Positions 63,994-64,000 of a stretch of 64,000 nucleotides of DNA are shown in pieces. Position 1 is the first letter of the stretch. The number at the start of each line of letters is the position of its first letter. The notes below the pieces were generated by a model, which did no database searches, was not told where the DNA came from, and saw only the letters and a program-made list of their open reading frames with translations. The DNA is from Facklamia sp. 7083-14-GEN3 (GTDB lineage: Bacteria > Bacillota > Bacilli > Lactobacillales > Aerococcaceae). The DNA lies in assembly GCF_024742075.1 (NCBI RefSeq), contig NZ_JANSGD010000001.1, positions 558,001 to 622,000 on the forward strand, given 5' to 3'. Both the position numbers and the translations under genes were made by a program.

Positions 63994-64000
63994 TGATGAG

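Overview
The window looks like chromosomal DNA from a low-GC Gram-positive of the order Lactobacillales. I infer an Aerococcaceae-like host, but no marker here fixes the genus. Signs of this are strong AGGAGG-type ribosome binding sites, an LPSTG-anchored surface protein, a LysM/CAP secreted protein, a TroA/MntABC-type metal transporter, an FLP-type Crp/Fnr regulator, a RexAB-like AddAB pair and a Wzx/Wzy capsule locus. I saw no rRNA, tRNA, CRISPR array or transposase. Most genes are on the minus strand. The main plus-strand blocks are the surface-protein gene, ansA, thrE-like, two galU genes and the ATP synthase operon.

Layout. 1-0.7 kb is AT-rich and has no supported gene. 0.7-4 kb holds two cell-envelope proteins with tandem repeats. 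4.1-9.1 kb holds a manganese/zinc/iron-type ABC transporter with two near-identical binding proteins; each has its own promoter boxed by MntR/DtxR-like palindromes. 9.1-12.4 kb is a redox/metal module: a small unknown gene, a CPSC metal-binding protein, a P1B-type ATPase and an FLP-type regulator, with two identically spaced regulator sites. 12.5-17.8 kb holds ansA, a GNAT, an ornithine-cyclodeaminase-like gene, a lone thrE-like gene, a TraX-like membrane protein and an LCP ligase. 18-27.6 kb holds tandem galU genes, the complete F1Fo ATP synthase operon with a shortened delta subunit, and a first UDP-glucose dehydrogenase. 27.7-29.9 kb holds an FAD-binding protein and a DUF4230 protein.

30-33 kb is the most unusual region. 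A compact minus-strand cassette carries an unlisted 57-codon gene, a terminator, a sigma-70-type factor, DUF1659 and DUF2922 genes, a small membrane protein, a Dp-1-like holin and a two-domain endolysin, without any phage structural genes. I read it as a chromosomal, sigma-factor-linked lysis/release module.

33.4-39.2 kb holds an AGCS symporter and two M20 peptidases beside a decayed transporter pair and a decayed LysR gene; the LysR and transporter 5' ends meet at an apparent deletion junction. 39.3-49.9 kb is the capsule/exopolysaccharide locus: third galU, second ugd, flippase, polymerase, four glycosyltransferases, epimerase and priming transferase. Its glycosyltransferase core is clearly more AT-rich than the flanks, and no Wzg/Wzd/Wze regulatory genes are in view. 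50-51.5 kb holds an acyltransferase and a DUF218 protein. 51.7-64 kb is housekeeping: addAB, pepT, a Nif3-like gene, trmK, a HAD phosphatase and an aldo/keto reductase.

Together, three galU and two ugd genes point to strong supply of UDP-glucose and UDP-glucuronate for the envelope. Candidate CcpA (cre) sites sit inside several promoters, including ansA, the TraX-like gene and the aldo/keto reductase.
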